A stretch of 64,000 bases of DNA from positions 372,001 through 436,000 of the forward strand of contig CAWJLA010000004.1 in NCBI GenBank assembly GCA_963843605.1, given 5' to 3'. Positions 1 to 8,601 of the stretch are shown here, piece by piece. The stretch's first letter is position 1, and every line of letters starts with the position of its first letter. A program made the translations under genes and the position numbers. The notes beneath the pieces are model-generated. The model made no database searches and was not told the DNA's origin. It was given only the letters and a program-made list of their open reading frames with translations. Source of the stretch: FEN-1297 sp963843605 (GTDB lineage Bacteria; Bacteroidota; Ignavibacteria; Ignavibacteriales; Ignavibacteriaceae).

Positions 1-1
1 G

Positions 2-178
2 TTAAAGGTATACAATGCTCTCGGAGAACTAATTTCGGTTTTAATAAACAGCCGGCCGTACGATGAAGGTTATCACGAAATTACTTTTAACGGCAGTTTA
101 CTGGCTTCTGGCGTGTATTTCTGCAGGCTGATAGCTGGTAATTTTACAAGCACAAAGAAAATGTTAATTCTAAAATGA
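2..178 (+). CDS. C-terminal end of a T9SS-exported protein (partial)
   Basis: The open frame enters from the left edge and runs 58 codons to a TGA. The visible part matches the type IX secretion C-terminal sorting domain (type A): a first strand LKVYNALGELI, then GYHEITFNGSLLASGVYF and CRL, and a final short basic strand ending KKMLILK. In this family the domain is recognised by the T9SS after the protein reaches the periplasm, and is removed or attached at the surface. The function of the cargo cannot be told because its N-terminal part lies outside the window. The stop is 60 bases before the next gene on the same strand. Confidence 0.85.
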   Translation, partial: LKVYNALGELISVLINSRPYDEGYHEITFNGSLLASGVYFCRLIAGNFTSTKKMLILK

Positions 179-238
179 CAAGTCTAATTTATCATGCAAC
201 GGCAAAAATAAAATTAACAGTTAAACTAAGGTGAAAAA

Positions 239-2359
239 ATGAAACGCATTATATTTCTTTCGGCAATGATAGCATTTTTCTCTTGCAACATTTTTAGTCA
301 GCCAATACCAAAAGAAATAAATTATCAGGGAGTGCTGAAGAATGCGGCGGGCAATAATGTTCAGGACGGTAATTATTCAATGACATTTAAAATATACAGC
401 CAGCCTACGGGCGGAACCGCACTTTGGTCTGAAGCCCAAGATGTTCCTGTATCGAACGGATTATTCAGCGTAAGACTCGGAAGCGTTACTCCTATGACAA
501 CCATAATGTTCGACAGTTTACTTTATCTCGGGATCACCGTAGGTACTGCAAGCGAACTTACGCCTAGGACTATCTTAACCCCGTCGCCTTATTCTTTTAT
601 GACGTTGAATATAATCGATAATTCGATTTCGACAAAAAAAATACAAGACGGTGCCGTTACAAAAGCAAAATTAGGTTCTGATGTAAATTTTCCTCCTAGC
701 GGCGCTGCCGGCGGAGATCTAAAAGGCAGTTATCCCAATCCGACTGTTCAAAATATTCAGGGTAAATCGGTTTCGGCAATTACTCCTGCTGTAAACCAGG
801 TTTTGAAATGGGACGGTAATCAATGGAAACCATCTACGGATGCCACAGATTCTGGAGTCGGCGGCGGTGATATAACTAAGGTTATTGCAGGTAACGGTTT
901 AACGGGGGGCGGAGATTCGAGTGATGTAACTCTGAATGTAGGAGCGGGCAGCGGTATTTCTGTTTCTTCGGATATGGTTTCTTTAAATACTACCTATACC
1001 GACGGCAGGTATGTTAACGAGGGTCAGGCAAACAGTATTACAGCTAACATGATTACACCGAATATCTTGAGCAGTCTGAACGGAATTTCTAACGACGGAG
1101 GTAACATTGATCTGGTGGCAGGAAATAATGTTACAATCACTCCGAATAATTCCGCTAAAACATTAACAATATCATCCTCTGCAGGAACAATCGGAGATAA
1201 TCTAGGCAATCATATAGCAACAAAAAACATAGAACTTAATAATCACTGGCTTTCGGGCGACGGCGGAAATGAAGGTGTGTATGTTGATAAAAGCGGTAAT
1301 GTTGGTATCGGGACTTCAAATCCTCTTTCAAAGCTTGATGTGCGCGGAAATATTACAACCGGAATTAACGGTTCGGGAGGCAATCTGACGCTGGCATCAT
1401 TAGACAATAATAATAAAGGCGGACAAGTATTATTTAACGGAGGCGGTTCCCATGACAGTTGGACGCTAGATACTTACGCAAATAATATGAGACTTTATAC
1501 CAATTCCGCCAATGTAAATGCGCTGCAGATCTCGAATGCAGGAAACGGCACTACCGGATTAAGCGTCGAAGGTAGCGTGGGGATCGGAACCGATATTGCA
1601 CTTGATTCTAAAGTAAGTATTGACGGAAATAATACTACTTTTTACGCATTAAATGCTTCCGGCGGTTCAGGTTACGGAATGAGAGCACACTGGAACGGCA
1701 GCGGCCTGGGTGCAGCATTAGTCTGTATAAACGACGGCACTGACGGCGATGCACTTCAGGTACTGGCCAACGGTACCGGCAGGAGCGGAATGTATACCAG
1801 AGGCTCTCCCGGGGTCGATTATCTAATATATTCTGATGCAAACGGAGCCAAATGGGCAGGTTATTTTTCAGGAAATGTATTTGTGAACGGTACTTTAAGT
1901 AAAAGCGCCGGTTCATTTAAGATAGACGATCCGCTTGATCCGGCAAATAAATACTTATATCACTCGTTTGTTGAAAGTCCGGATATGAAAAATATTTATG
2001 ACGGCATTGCCGTATTGGACAATAACGGTGAAGCTGTTGTTAAATTACCAGATTATTTTGAAGCGCTAAATCAGGATTTTAGATATCAATTAACGTGCAT
2101 CGGAGGTTTTGCTCCGGTATATATTGCACAAGAAGTAGCAAATAACCAGTTCAAAATTGCGGGCGGCAAACCCGGCATGAAAGTTTCATGGATGGTTACC
2201 GGTATCCGTCATGATGCATACGCCGAAAAAAACCGAATTCCGGTTGAGGTAATGAAACCGCCTGAAGATAGAGGAAAATATTTACATCCCGAAGATTTCG
2301 GGCTGCCGAAAACCCAAGGTATAAATTATCAGGCGGCGGAAAAAGATAAAGAGAAATAA
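239..2359 (+). CDS. Large secreted fibre-like protein with GIGT-type repeats
   Basis: A 706-residue protein. Residues 1-20 form a signal peptide (basic MKR, then a hydrophobic stretch ending near NIFSQ). Residues 28-120 (NYQGVL..., GLFSVRLG) match a head domain common at the start of secreted Bacteroidota repeat proteins. Residues 158-175 carry the GGDLKGSYPNPTV motif, and two tail-fibre-like GNVGIGT / GSVGIGT repeats sit near 354 and 446. The composition is rich in Gly, Asn, Ser and Thr. A C-terminal domain from about 560 (DDPLDPANKYLYHSFVESPDM) recurs in such proteins and ends in a charged tail, with no T9SS sorting domain. The start follows an AAGGTG box. I infer a surface or extracellular structural or adhesive role; no catalytic motif is seen. 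Confidence 0.75.
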   Translation: MKRIIFLSAMIAFFSCNIFSQPIPKEINYQGVLKNAAGNNVQDGNYSMTFKIYSQPTGGTALWSEAQDVPVSNGLFSVRLGSVTPMTTIMFDSLLYLGITVGTASELTPRTILTPSPYSFMTLNIIDNSISTKKIQDGAVTKAKLGSDVNFPPSGAAGGDLKGSYPNPTVQNIQGKSVSAITPAVNQVLKWDGNQWKPSTDATDSGVGGGDITKVIAGNGLTGGGDSSDVTLNVGAGSGISVSSDMVSLNTTYTDGRYVNEGQANSITANMITPNILSSLNGISNDGGNIDLVAGNNVTITPNNSAKTLTISSSAGTIGDNLGNHIATKNIELNNHWLSGDGGNEGVYVDKSGNVGIGTSNPLSKLDVRGNITTGINGSGGNLTLASLDNNNKGGQVLFNGGGSHDSWTLDTYANNMRLYTNSANVNALQISNAGNGTTGLSVEGSVGIGTDIALDSKVSIDGNNTTFYALNASGGSGYGMRAHWNGSGLGAALVCINDGTDGDALQVLANGTGRSGMYTRGSPGVDYLIYSDANGAKWAGYFSGNVFVNGTLSKSAGSFKIDDPLDPANKYLYHSFVESPDMKNIYDGIAVLDNNGEAVVKLPDYFEALNQDFRYQLTCIGGFAPVYIAQEVANNQFKIAGGKPGMKVSWMVTGIRHDAYAEKNRIPVEVMKPPEDRGKYLHPEDFGLPKTQGINYQAAEKDKEK

Positions 2360-2406
2360 ATTAATACCTCCGTGAAAATATTAGTACTCTAACTCCGTAA
2401 ATTTAT

Positions 2407-2426
2407 TTATGAAACCATTTTCATAA
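2407..2426 (+). terminator. Weak AT-rich hairpin after the fibre-like gene
   Basis: TTATGAAA pairs with TTTCATAA (8 bp) around a CCAT loop and is followed by the T-rich stretch ATCTTATTCTTATT. It lies 48 bases after the stop at 2359, between convergent genes. The stem is nearly all A-T, so terminator function is tentative. Confidence 0.35.
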
Positions 2427-2506
2427 TCTTATTCTTATTCCTACTATTAACACGTTAGCATTTAATTTAGGCTGAAACCGGGCAAGAGTAAGAGAAAAAA
2501 CAAATA

Positions 2507-3020
2507 TTATTTTAGATATTTTTCCTTTAGTATTTTCAGGTGATGGTGCGTATGTCCAGCAATTATATACAATATTGCCAGAACTGTTATTCTGTTATGG
2601 GCTGCGATTCCTTCGTGCGACAATAACTCCTCATCGAATGATTTAAATAAGACCAAATTGGATTCTCTCAAAAGACGGAATTCATTTATTATATCGCTTA
2701 TTGCTCTCCCGTTGAAATCACCTTCTCTTACGTAATCATCCTGTTCAAAACCGGGTAATGCCTGCTTTTCTCCTCTTGCAAAACATAAACCCCTGTATGC
2801 AAATACTCTTTCCGTATCGGTTATATGGCCTATAACTTCTTTAATCGACCATTTATCCGCGGCATACTTATACGATCCTTTTTCTTCAGGGAATCGATTT
2901 AAATAAAACGATAGCTTCGGAAAGCTGAGATTCTAAAATTTTATGAATGTCGCTGCCTTTTATTTCCGAAATATATTTTTCATAATATTCGGCATAATCA
3001 CCTTGTTTCGGTCTTTGCAT
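2507..3020 (-). CDS. DinB family protein, frameshifted
   Basis: Reading the minus strand from the ATG at 3018-3020 gives MQRPKQGDYAEYYEKYISEI and on to Pro44 (CCC, 2889-2891); the frame then hits TGA. Skipping one base there continues without interruption: EEKGSYKYAADKWSIKEV, GHITDTERVFAYR, and a C-terminal AGHTHHHLKILKEKYLK to TAA at 2507. That is 171 residues with one surplus base. The helix order and the metal-site histidines (GH of GHITD, and HTHHH) are those of the DinB/YfiT-like four-helix-bundle family, which includes metal-dependent thiol transferases and damage-inducible proteins of unknown substrate. A strong AAGGAGATGAT box precedes the ATG. The second half has no ATG of its own. 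Pseudogene or sequencing error; I favour error. Confidence 0.8.
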
Positions 3021-3049
3021 ATCATCTCCTTTTAATTTCAATGAAATTT

Positions 3050-4033
3050 TTATTTCCAGATTTTCACTTCAAAAACACCTCCGGACGTGGCGACCCCTCT
3101 GAACATTCCTTCGGTATTGAACGGCATGGCGTAATTGCCTTTCTTATCCACAGCAATTAACCCGCCGTCGTCTTTTTGAAGTACCTTAAAGATTACTTCG
3201 TCCGCAGCTTTATTTAAAGTCATGCCTTTATATATCATAAGCGCCGAAACATTAAATGCAACCGCATGTTTAATAAATTTTTCTCCCCACCCTGTGCATG
3301 AAACTGCGCAGGTGTTATTGTCCGCATACGTTCCGTCCCCTATTAAAGGCGAATCCCCGATTCTTCCCGGCATTTTATTTGTCATGCCGCCCGTAGAAGT
3401 ACCCGCAGCCAGGTTGCCGTATTCATCGAGAGCAACGCATCCTACGGTGCCGTGCTTTTCTCTTTTCAATTTAATTAAGTAGTCCTGCCATTGTTTATAT
3501 CTCTGCGGCGTATCAAAATAACTATCCTTTACTAATTTAATTCCCATTGTTTTAGCAAACTCTTCCGCACCTTCGTACGCCAGAAGTACATGCGGTGTTT
3601 TTTCCATCACCAGCCGGGCAAGTGAAATTGGATGAGCAATATGCTTAACGCCTGCAACCGCACCGCACGAAAGATCTCTCCCGTCCATTATAGATGCATC
3701 CAGTTCATGAGTTCCTTCGGAAGTATAGACGGCTCCGATACCCGCATTAAATTTGGGATCGATTTCAAAAAAGTTTAATACTTTCTCAACCGCGTCCATT
3801 GCGGTGCCGCCATTTGTCAGGATATCTTGTCCGGTCTTTAATGCTTCGGAAAGCGACTTAATATATTCATACTTAACTGCCCGCGGCATATCTTTACTAA
3901 TAGTGCCTGCTCCGCCGTGAATGACAATAGTATATTTGGCTTTTCCCGTTTTAGTATTTTCAGATTGAGCCGGTACCATAAATTGAACAGTCAGGATAAT
4001 GACTAATGCCGATACAGAGATTATTCTTCCCAT
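3050..4033 (-). CDS. Isoaspartyl peptidase/L-asparaginase (Ntn hydrolase), exported
   Basis: 327 residues. An N-terminal signal peptide (MGRIISVSALVIILTVQFMV, cleavage near PAQS) suggests periplasmic location. The mature part has the plant-type asparaginase fold: IHGGAGT near 38-44, NAGIGAVYT near 96-104, and the autoproteolysis site HGTVGCVALD, with Thr196 becoming the N-terminal nucleophile after self-cleavage. GRIGDSPLIGDGTYADN (substrate loop) and CTGWGE follow. The family hydrolyses L-asparagine and beta-aspartyl dipeptides. It lies 29 bases from the DinB gene and 12 bases downstream of the Nudix gene, so it may share their transcript. Confidence in the family is high; which substrate it prefers cannot be told. 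Confidence 0.9.
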   Translation of the reverse strand: MGRIISVSALVIILTVQFMVPAQSENTKTGKAKYTIVIHGGAGTISKDMPRAVKYEYIKSLSEALKTGQDILTNGGTAMDAVEKVLNFFEIDPKFNAGIGAVYTSEGTHELDASIMDGRDLSCGAVAGVKHIAHPISLARLVMEKTPHVLLAYEGAEEFAKTMGIKLVKDSYFDTPQRYKQWQDYLIKLKREKHGTVGCVALDEYGNLAAGTSTGGMTNKMPGRIGDSPLIGDGTYADNNTCAVSCTGWGEKFIKHAVAFNVSALMIYKGMTLNKAADEVIFKVLQKDDGGLIAVDKKGNYAMPFNTEGMFRGVATSGGVFEVKIWK

Positions 4034-4045
4034 AAAACCCCCTAA

Positions 4046-4519
4046 TTATTTTTTCTTCTCCAGTGCATCCAGCAGCCTGTTTATGAATTCAACCTGGGCA
4101 TTATTAATTTTTAATCTGGCTTCCTGCTCGTCGAAAAACATTCCTCTGTCCACTTCGGGAATAGTTAATATGCGTCCGGATTTGGGCGGCCATTCAACCT
4201 GACAAGTATTACTTGAAATTTCCACCGGGTTTTCCATCTCAGATTTAAACGCCCAGGCATACACAGTTTTATTATTTTTTTGTTTTACCGTTCCGAGATG
4301 TAGTAAATTACCGTCGAAATTCAGTCCGGTCTCTTCTTTAAATTCCCGTTTAGCTGTATCCAGCAATTCTTCGTTGTCTTCGGGCAAACCTTTCGGAATA
4401 CCCCAGTATCCTTCGTCTTTATTTGCGAAGAAAGGGCCGCCCGGATGAACAAGGAAAAATTTTATTTCGCCGGTTTTAATGCTGTACATTAAAAGTCCAG
4501 CGCTTTTTCTTTCGCTCAT
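4046..4519 (-). CDS. Nudix hydrolase
   Basis: 157 residues from the ATG at 4517-4519 (MSERKSAGLLMYSIKTG). An in-frame ATG at 4606 would overlap the upstream exporter gene by 41 bases and adds nothing conserved, so the shorter form is chosen. The full Nudix box Gx5Ex7REUxEExGU is present: G-LPEDN-E-ELLDTAK-REFKEETGL, preceded by GYWGIPKG. Such enzymes cleave nucleoside diphosphates linked to another moiety, using Mg2+ held by the glutamates. The opening SAGLLMY...FFLVHPGGP resembles diadenosine-polyphosphate or NTP pyrophosphohydrolase branches, but the substrate cannot be assigned. No clear Shine-Dalgarno box precedes this start. Confidence 0.85.
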   Translation of the reverse strand: MSERKSAGLLMYSIKTGEIKFFLVHPGGPFFANKDEGYWGIPKGLPEDNEELLDTAKREFKEETGLNFDGNLLHLGTVKQKNNKTVYAWAFKSEMENPVEISSNTCQVEWPPKSGRILTIPEVDRGMFFDEQEARLKINNAQVEFINRLLDALEKKK

Positions 4520-4565
4520 ATAAATAATCGTACTTTTATATTTTAAAATATTTGGCTTTGTAAAA

Positions 4566-4886
4566 TCATTTACCGGAAAAAACCCTGAGGCCGATAATCC
4601 CGGCAATAATCAGGAATATAAAAAAAATCCTGATTAATTCCTTTGATTCACCGAATAGAAAAATGCCTAATATTGCCGTACCTACGGCACCTATTCCTGT
4701 CCATACCGCGTAGGCCGTACCTACAGGCAATGTTTTTAACGAAACCGACAAAAGGTAAACGCTTAAAGACATTGTTATTAAAGTAAAAATGCTGGGATAA
4801 AGTTTTGTAAATCCGTCGGAATATTTCATGCCGATAGCCCATGCAGTCTCAAACAGTCCGGCAATAAATAATATAAACCAGTTCAT
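4566..4886 (-). CDS. gdx: SMR-family exporter, Gdx/SugE type (guanidinium)
   Basis: 106 residues with four hydrophobic helices, the normal SMR size. The sequence closely follows SugE/Gdx: MNWFILFIAGLFETAWAIGM, with the essential Glu13 in helix 1; KYSDGFTKLYPS; LPVGTAYAVWTGIGAVG; and a C-terminal IIAGIIGLRVFSG. The Gdx subfamily exports guanidinium by proton antiport and works as a dual-topology homodimer, which suits a single gene. Other SMR proteins export quaternary ammonium drugs, so a broader substrate range is possible. In other bacteria gdx is often behind a guanidine riboswitch; I could not see one in the 250 bases upstream. It is followed by the Nudix gene after 46 bases. Confidence 0.88.
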   Translation of the reverse strand: MNWFILFIAGLFETAWAIGMKYSDGFTKLYPSIFTLITMSLSVYLLSVSLKTLPVGTAYAVWTGIGAVGTAILGIFLFGESKELIRIFFIFLIIAGIIGLRVFSGK

Positions 4887-5136
4887 TTAATTTCCGCTGA
4901 TTATAAATTAATAACTCAAATTTAAATAAATCCATGCACATAACCGTGATTAAATTTACCGGCATTAATAAACAATGTTTATTTAATTTTATTCGACGGA
5001 GGGCGAATAAGATTGTAAAATGAAACTTTAAACAATAACTCTACCTGCCCGCCATTGATGACTTGTTATTCAAATATATAATCCGCGGAAATCAGTTGAA
5101 TCTGTCTTATCTCAGAGAAAAGCACAGTCCCGAATT

Positions 5137-7603
5137 TTAATCTGTATTCATTTCATCGTCCACATTAAGATCTTTTACATTATTTCTTTTTTGTTTGAAG
5201 TTGTTAAAATTATAGGAGATTCCGAAGAACAATATTCTCGAATCTCTTTGACCTTGATTGAATGAAGTGAAATCAGTCCCGTATGTTTCGGAACTGTATT
5301 TTCTTGTATTGAAAATATCGCTCAATCTTAACGACAGTGATAGATTGCCTTCCATAAAATCCTTCTTTATGGCGACATCGGTGAAATAAATTGCATCTGT
5401 TTTACCCTGGGCACTAACAATAGGCGAATTATAAGTAGAAGATATTTGCAATGAAAGACTTTTGCTGAACATCCAGGTAGAATTGATTCTGCCGGTATAA
5501 CTGTAGCTGTAGTTTTTAGGATTCGTAACAAGTAAAGGATCGTTTATGTCCGATCTGAAATATGATGCGTTTGCATTCAAGCTCCACCATTTAAATAACT
5601 TGCCGTTAGCTACAATTTCGGTTCCGTAATTTTTCTGACTTGCTATATTTTCGAAAGTGGATTCTGTCACCCCGTTGTCAACCAGATTGCTGATCCTCGT
5701 AATCATTCCGTTTGTTTGTTTGAAGAACAGCGATGAATAAATGTTAAAGTCGAATAATATCGTACTGTATCCCATTTCATATGAGTCGGTATATTGAGGT
5801 TGAAGATTCGGATTACCGCGGGAAAGATTTAACGAATCAGAATAATTGATAAAAGGATTTAGCGCCCATGGCCTCGGCCTATCGACTCTTTTGCTGTAAC
5901 TTACTTTAAATTCCTGCAAAGGTGAAAAGTCATATGCCAGATAAACAGAGGGATACAAGGTAAAATAATGCGATTTGAAAGAGACGTTATCGGTAATTAG
6001 CTGCGAATTTGTATTCGCATATTCGCCGCGCAGTCCCGCCTGATATTTAATATTGCCCAACCCGCCCGTATAAATACCGTATAATGCATGGACTTGTTCT
6101 TTATAATTAAAATTATTGCTCCTCAAATCGTTATTTATCCAAAAGTTAGCAGACGGATTCCAATTATAAAAATTATAATCCATACCGAGACTGCTTAGTG
6201 AAGTTTTGGCGCCGGCAGAAAACCTTCCGTTATCACCTACAGGCTGTACGAAATCCACCTGTCCGATAAACATCCGGTGCGAATTATTATATGTGTTGTT
6301 TGTTAAAGTTAAGGGAAGGGACGAAGGACTACCACCGATAGTTAAATAATTATAGTCGGTTCCAGTTGAGCTCGTCATTCCGATATTATTAAACATAGCG
6401 CTTGCGGTAAGTTCCTTGCCTTTTTCGGAATAGTCTTTTTTGTAATCCAGAGAATAGTGCATAAAGTTCACGTCTCTGTTCCCGTTGTTGTTGTTTATAA
6501 AATAATCCTGCAGGCTTGACTGATCATTCAAAGTCGAATTATCTATAACGCCGGAATTTTTCATATGAAAGCGCCTGTATTGAACTGAAAAGGAGATCGT
6601 ATTATTATCGTTGAACAAATACTCGGAACCCAGATTTACATTAGCCATATTAAAATCGTACCCGGAAGAAGCATTTTGATTTAAATAAGTTGTGCCCGAA
6701 CTCAGAAAATTTGTACGGTTTGATAAATCGCTCCTGTTGAAGTTATAAAATCTTCCCGATACGTCTCCGAAAAAATTTAAATCGCCTGTGCGGTAATTAA
6801 AATTTCCGCCGCCGGTATATTTATCTCCGGTGCCGGCATTAATATTAAATATCCCGTTAAACCCAAGATCCGATCTTTTCTTTTAAAACAATATTTATAA
6901 TTCCGGCGGTTCCGTCGGGATCATATTTTGCTGAAGGATTGGTAACCAGTTCAATGGATTTTATAGAGCTGGCGGGGATGCTTGTTAATACGTCTGAGCT
7001 GTTCAAACCGGCTAAACCGGAAGGTTTTCCGTCTATTAATATTGTTACATTGCTGTTGCCTCGCAGACTTATATTTCCGTCGATATCTACGGTAACCGAA
7101 GGAATATTCTGCATAACTTCAAGAGCCGATCCGCCTGCGCTTGATAAATCTTTTTCTACGTTAATTACTTCTTTATCAAGGTTTGTTACAATCATGTCCT
7201 TTTCTGCTTTTACCACAACCGCGCCCATCTTAATGGATGACGGTTCAATTTTCACCATACCAAGATCAAGTATAGAATTCGCCGAACGTATATTAACTTT
7301 ATTTATAGTGTTGGTTTTATAACCGATAAAAGTAGCCTTAACGTAATAATTTCCCGGTTTGATATTATTAATTTCGAAATATCCGGCTGCATTTGTAACG
7401 GCACCGTTTACAATAGAAGAATCCTTTGACATATACAAGGAGACATTTGCAAACTCAACCGGCTTGCCGGTCGAAGAATCGATTATCTTACCTTTAACAA
7501 CCGGTGCCACTATTGTTTGTTCATTCGTTTTCCGTCTGTAATTAGACTGAGCTGCGGCAAAGGTGCTTATGAGTAGAATAGCCGCGATTAAATAATTTCT
7601 CAT
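5137..7603 (-). CDS. Outer-membrane beta-barrel protein (TonB-receptor-like), frameshifted
   Basis: One gene split by a surplus base. From 7603: signal peptide (MRNYLIAAILLISTFAAAQS); a CarboxypepD_reg-like domain at about 35-115 (VVKGKIIDSSTGKPVEFANV...); and a plug-like domain at about 130-245 (SSAGGSALEVMQNIPSVTVD, GNSNVTILIDGKP, YDPDGTAGIINIVLKE). The frame then ends at 6857. Moving one base in the AAAAGAAAAG run (6875-6884) gives RSDLGFNGIFNINAGTGDKY and joins the frame that runs to 5137, with many aromatic barrel strands such as YSKRVDRPRPWALNPFINY and GNPNLQPQYTDSYEMGY. The total is about 821 residues, fitting the outer-membrane beta-barrel family of Bacteroidota. The ligand is unknown. 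The segment from 6857 to 6648 has no start of its own, which supports a single original gene. Confidence 0.82.
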
Positions 7604-7837
7604 TTTTTCTCCGTTTTAAATTATCTTAAACCAATGTTATAAAACGGAGTTTTGACAAAATTACCTTGATTAAAGTTTAATTATTTAGGAATAGGTTTGA
7701 GGTAAGTCAACTTGGACATTAAATATTCGTTTCAGTCTTGATTAATATAAAATAAAGAAATTAGATCAACCAGAGATGAATAGACATTATTTATAAACCG
7801 GAGTTCACTTCAGCCCTGAACTTGAACTTAAACTTTT

Positions 7838-8455
7838 TTAGAAAGACCCGAATTTAAAAACAAGATTGGCCGCCGGACCGCTCAGATCATTATTCTTTAA
7901 TCCTACCAGATCGGCACCCGATACCAGTCTATATGATACACCGGCATTAATTCTGAAGAAAGAAGTTATATTCAACTCGGCATTCACTCCGGGTTCAAAG
8001 ACAAATACGGTGGAATTTTCCTTGCTATCATAATTGTCGTCGTAAAAAATATCCCAATTGATAGGTGCATATGAAACCTCACCGCCTCCTACGAGAACAG
8101 AAACCGAATAGTGAATAAGATTATTCGGCAAACCGATATATTCCAATATCAAACCCCCGTAGCCGAATTCTATTCTTACGTCACTGACGTAATTATAAAA
8201 ATATAATGCGGACTGCGGACCTTTAATCTTATTTACAAGTCCGTATCCGCCGGCGCCAATTAATAAAGTATGATTTATAAGCCAACCGCCGTATCCGCCG
8301 ACAAAGATGGCAAAATTATTTTTTACCGTAGAAAATTTTACTACGGGGGCACCGAATCCGCCGCTTTGAACTTTCCCGCTTATTAATGTTTCTTCCTGAC
8401 CGAATGTTAAAAAGGAAGCAAGTATAAAAAATAAAACAACAATTATTTTTTTCAT
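7838..8455 (-). CDS. Exported protein, probable small outer-membrane barrel
   Basis: 205 residues, not assigned to a characterised family. The N-terminus is a clear signal peptide (MKKIIVVLFFILASFLTFGQE). The mature part alternates short hydrophobic/aromatic stretches with glycine turns: FAIFVGGYGGWLI, LLIGAGGYGLVNKI, RIEFGYGGLILEYIGL, FRINAGVSYRLVSG. It ends AANLVFKFGSF, with a terminal Phe as in outer-membrane barrels. This pattern suggests an 8-10-stranded barrel, by inference only. The gene is preceded on its strand by pckA after 146 bases, which contain a possible folded leader, and is followed by a 234-base gap before the beta-barrel receptor gene, in which I see nothing definite. Confidence 0.65.
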   Translation of the reverse strand: MKKIIVVLFFILASFLTFGQEETLISGKVQSGGFGAPVVKFSTVKNNFAIFVGGYGGWLINHTLLIGAGGYGLVNKIKGPQSALYFYNYVSDVRIEFGYGGLILEYIGLPNNLIHYSVSVLVGGGEVSYAPINWDIFYDDNYDSKENSTVFVFEPGVNAELNITSFFRINAGVSYRLVSGADLVGLKNNDLSGPAANLVFKFGSF

Positions 8456-8493
8456 GTTATCCCCTTTATTTTGGTCGCTTTAAAAATAAAATG

Positions 8494-8579
8494 CGGGGAA
8501 CTTATTAAAAAGCAAAGTGCATTTACTCCTGTGTTATTAAAAGGAGAAATATATTTATTGCCTTCAAAGCAGCTCCCCG
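8494..8579 (-). other. Possible folded RNA element between pckA and the small barrel gene
   Basis: On the plus strand CGGGGAAC (8494-8501) pairs with GCTCCCCG (8572-8579), 8 bp with one G-T. Inside lies a second stem, CTCCT (8526-8530) with AGGAG (8542-8546). The element sits 3' of pckA and 5' of the small barrel gene on the minus strand, so it could be a processed leader, a loose terminator or chance. The loop of the outer stem is 70 bases, which weakens it. Confidence 0.25.
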
Positions 8580-8601
8580 GCGAAAAATAAATTTATAAGA
8601 C

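Noticed and set aside
2507..3020. Programmed frameshifting
   Set aside because: No slippery heptamer or following pseudoknot seen at the junction, and the same kind of surplus base occurs in four unrelated genes.
4887..5136. Guanidine riboswitch upstream of gdx
   Set aside because: I looked for the conserved ykkC-type or paired ACGR-loop hairpins in the 250 bases and did not see them. A 7-bp hairpin at 4989-5010 exists but its loop is on the opposite strand and it lacks the second stem.
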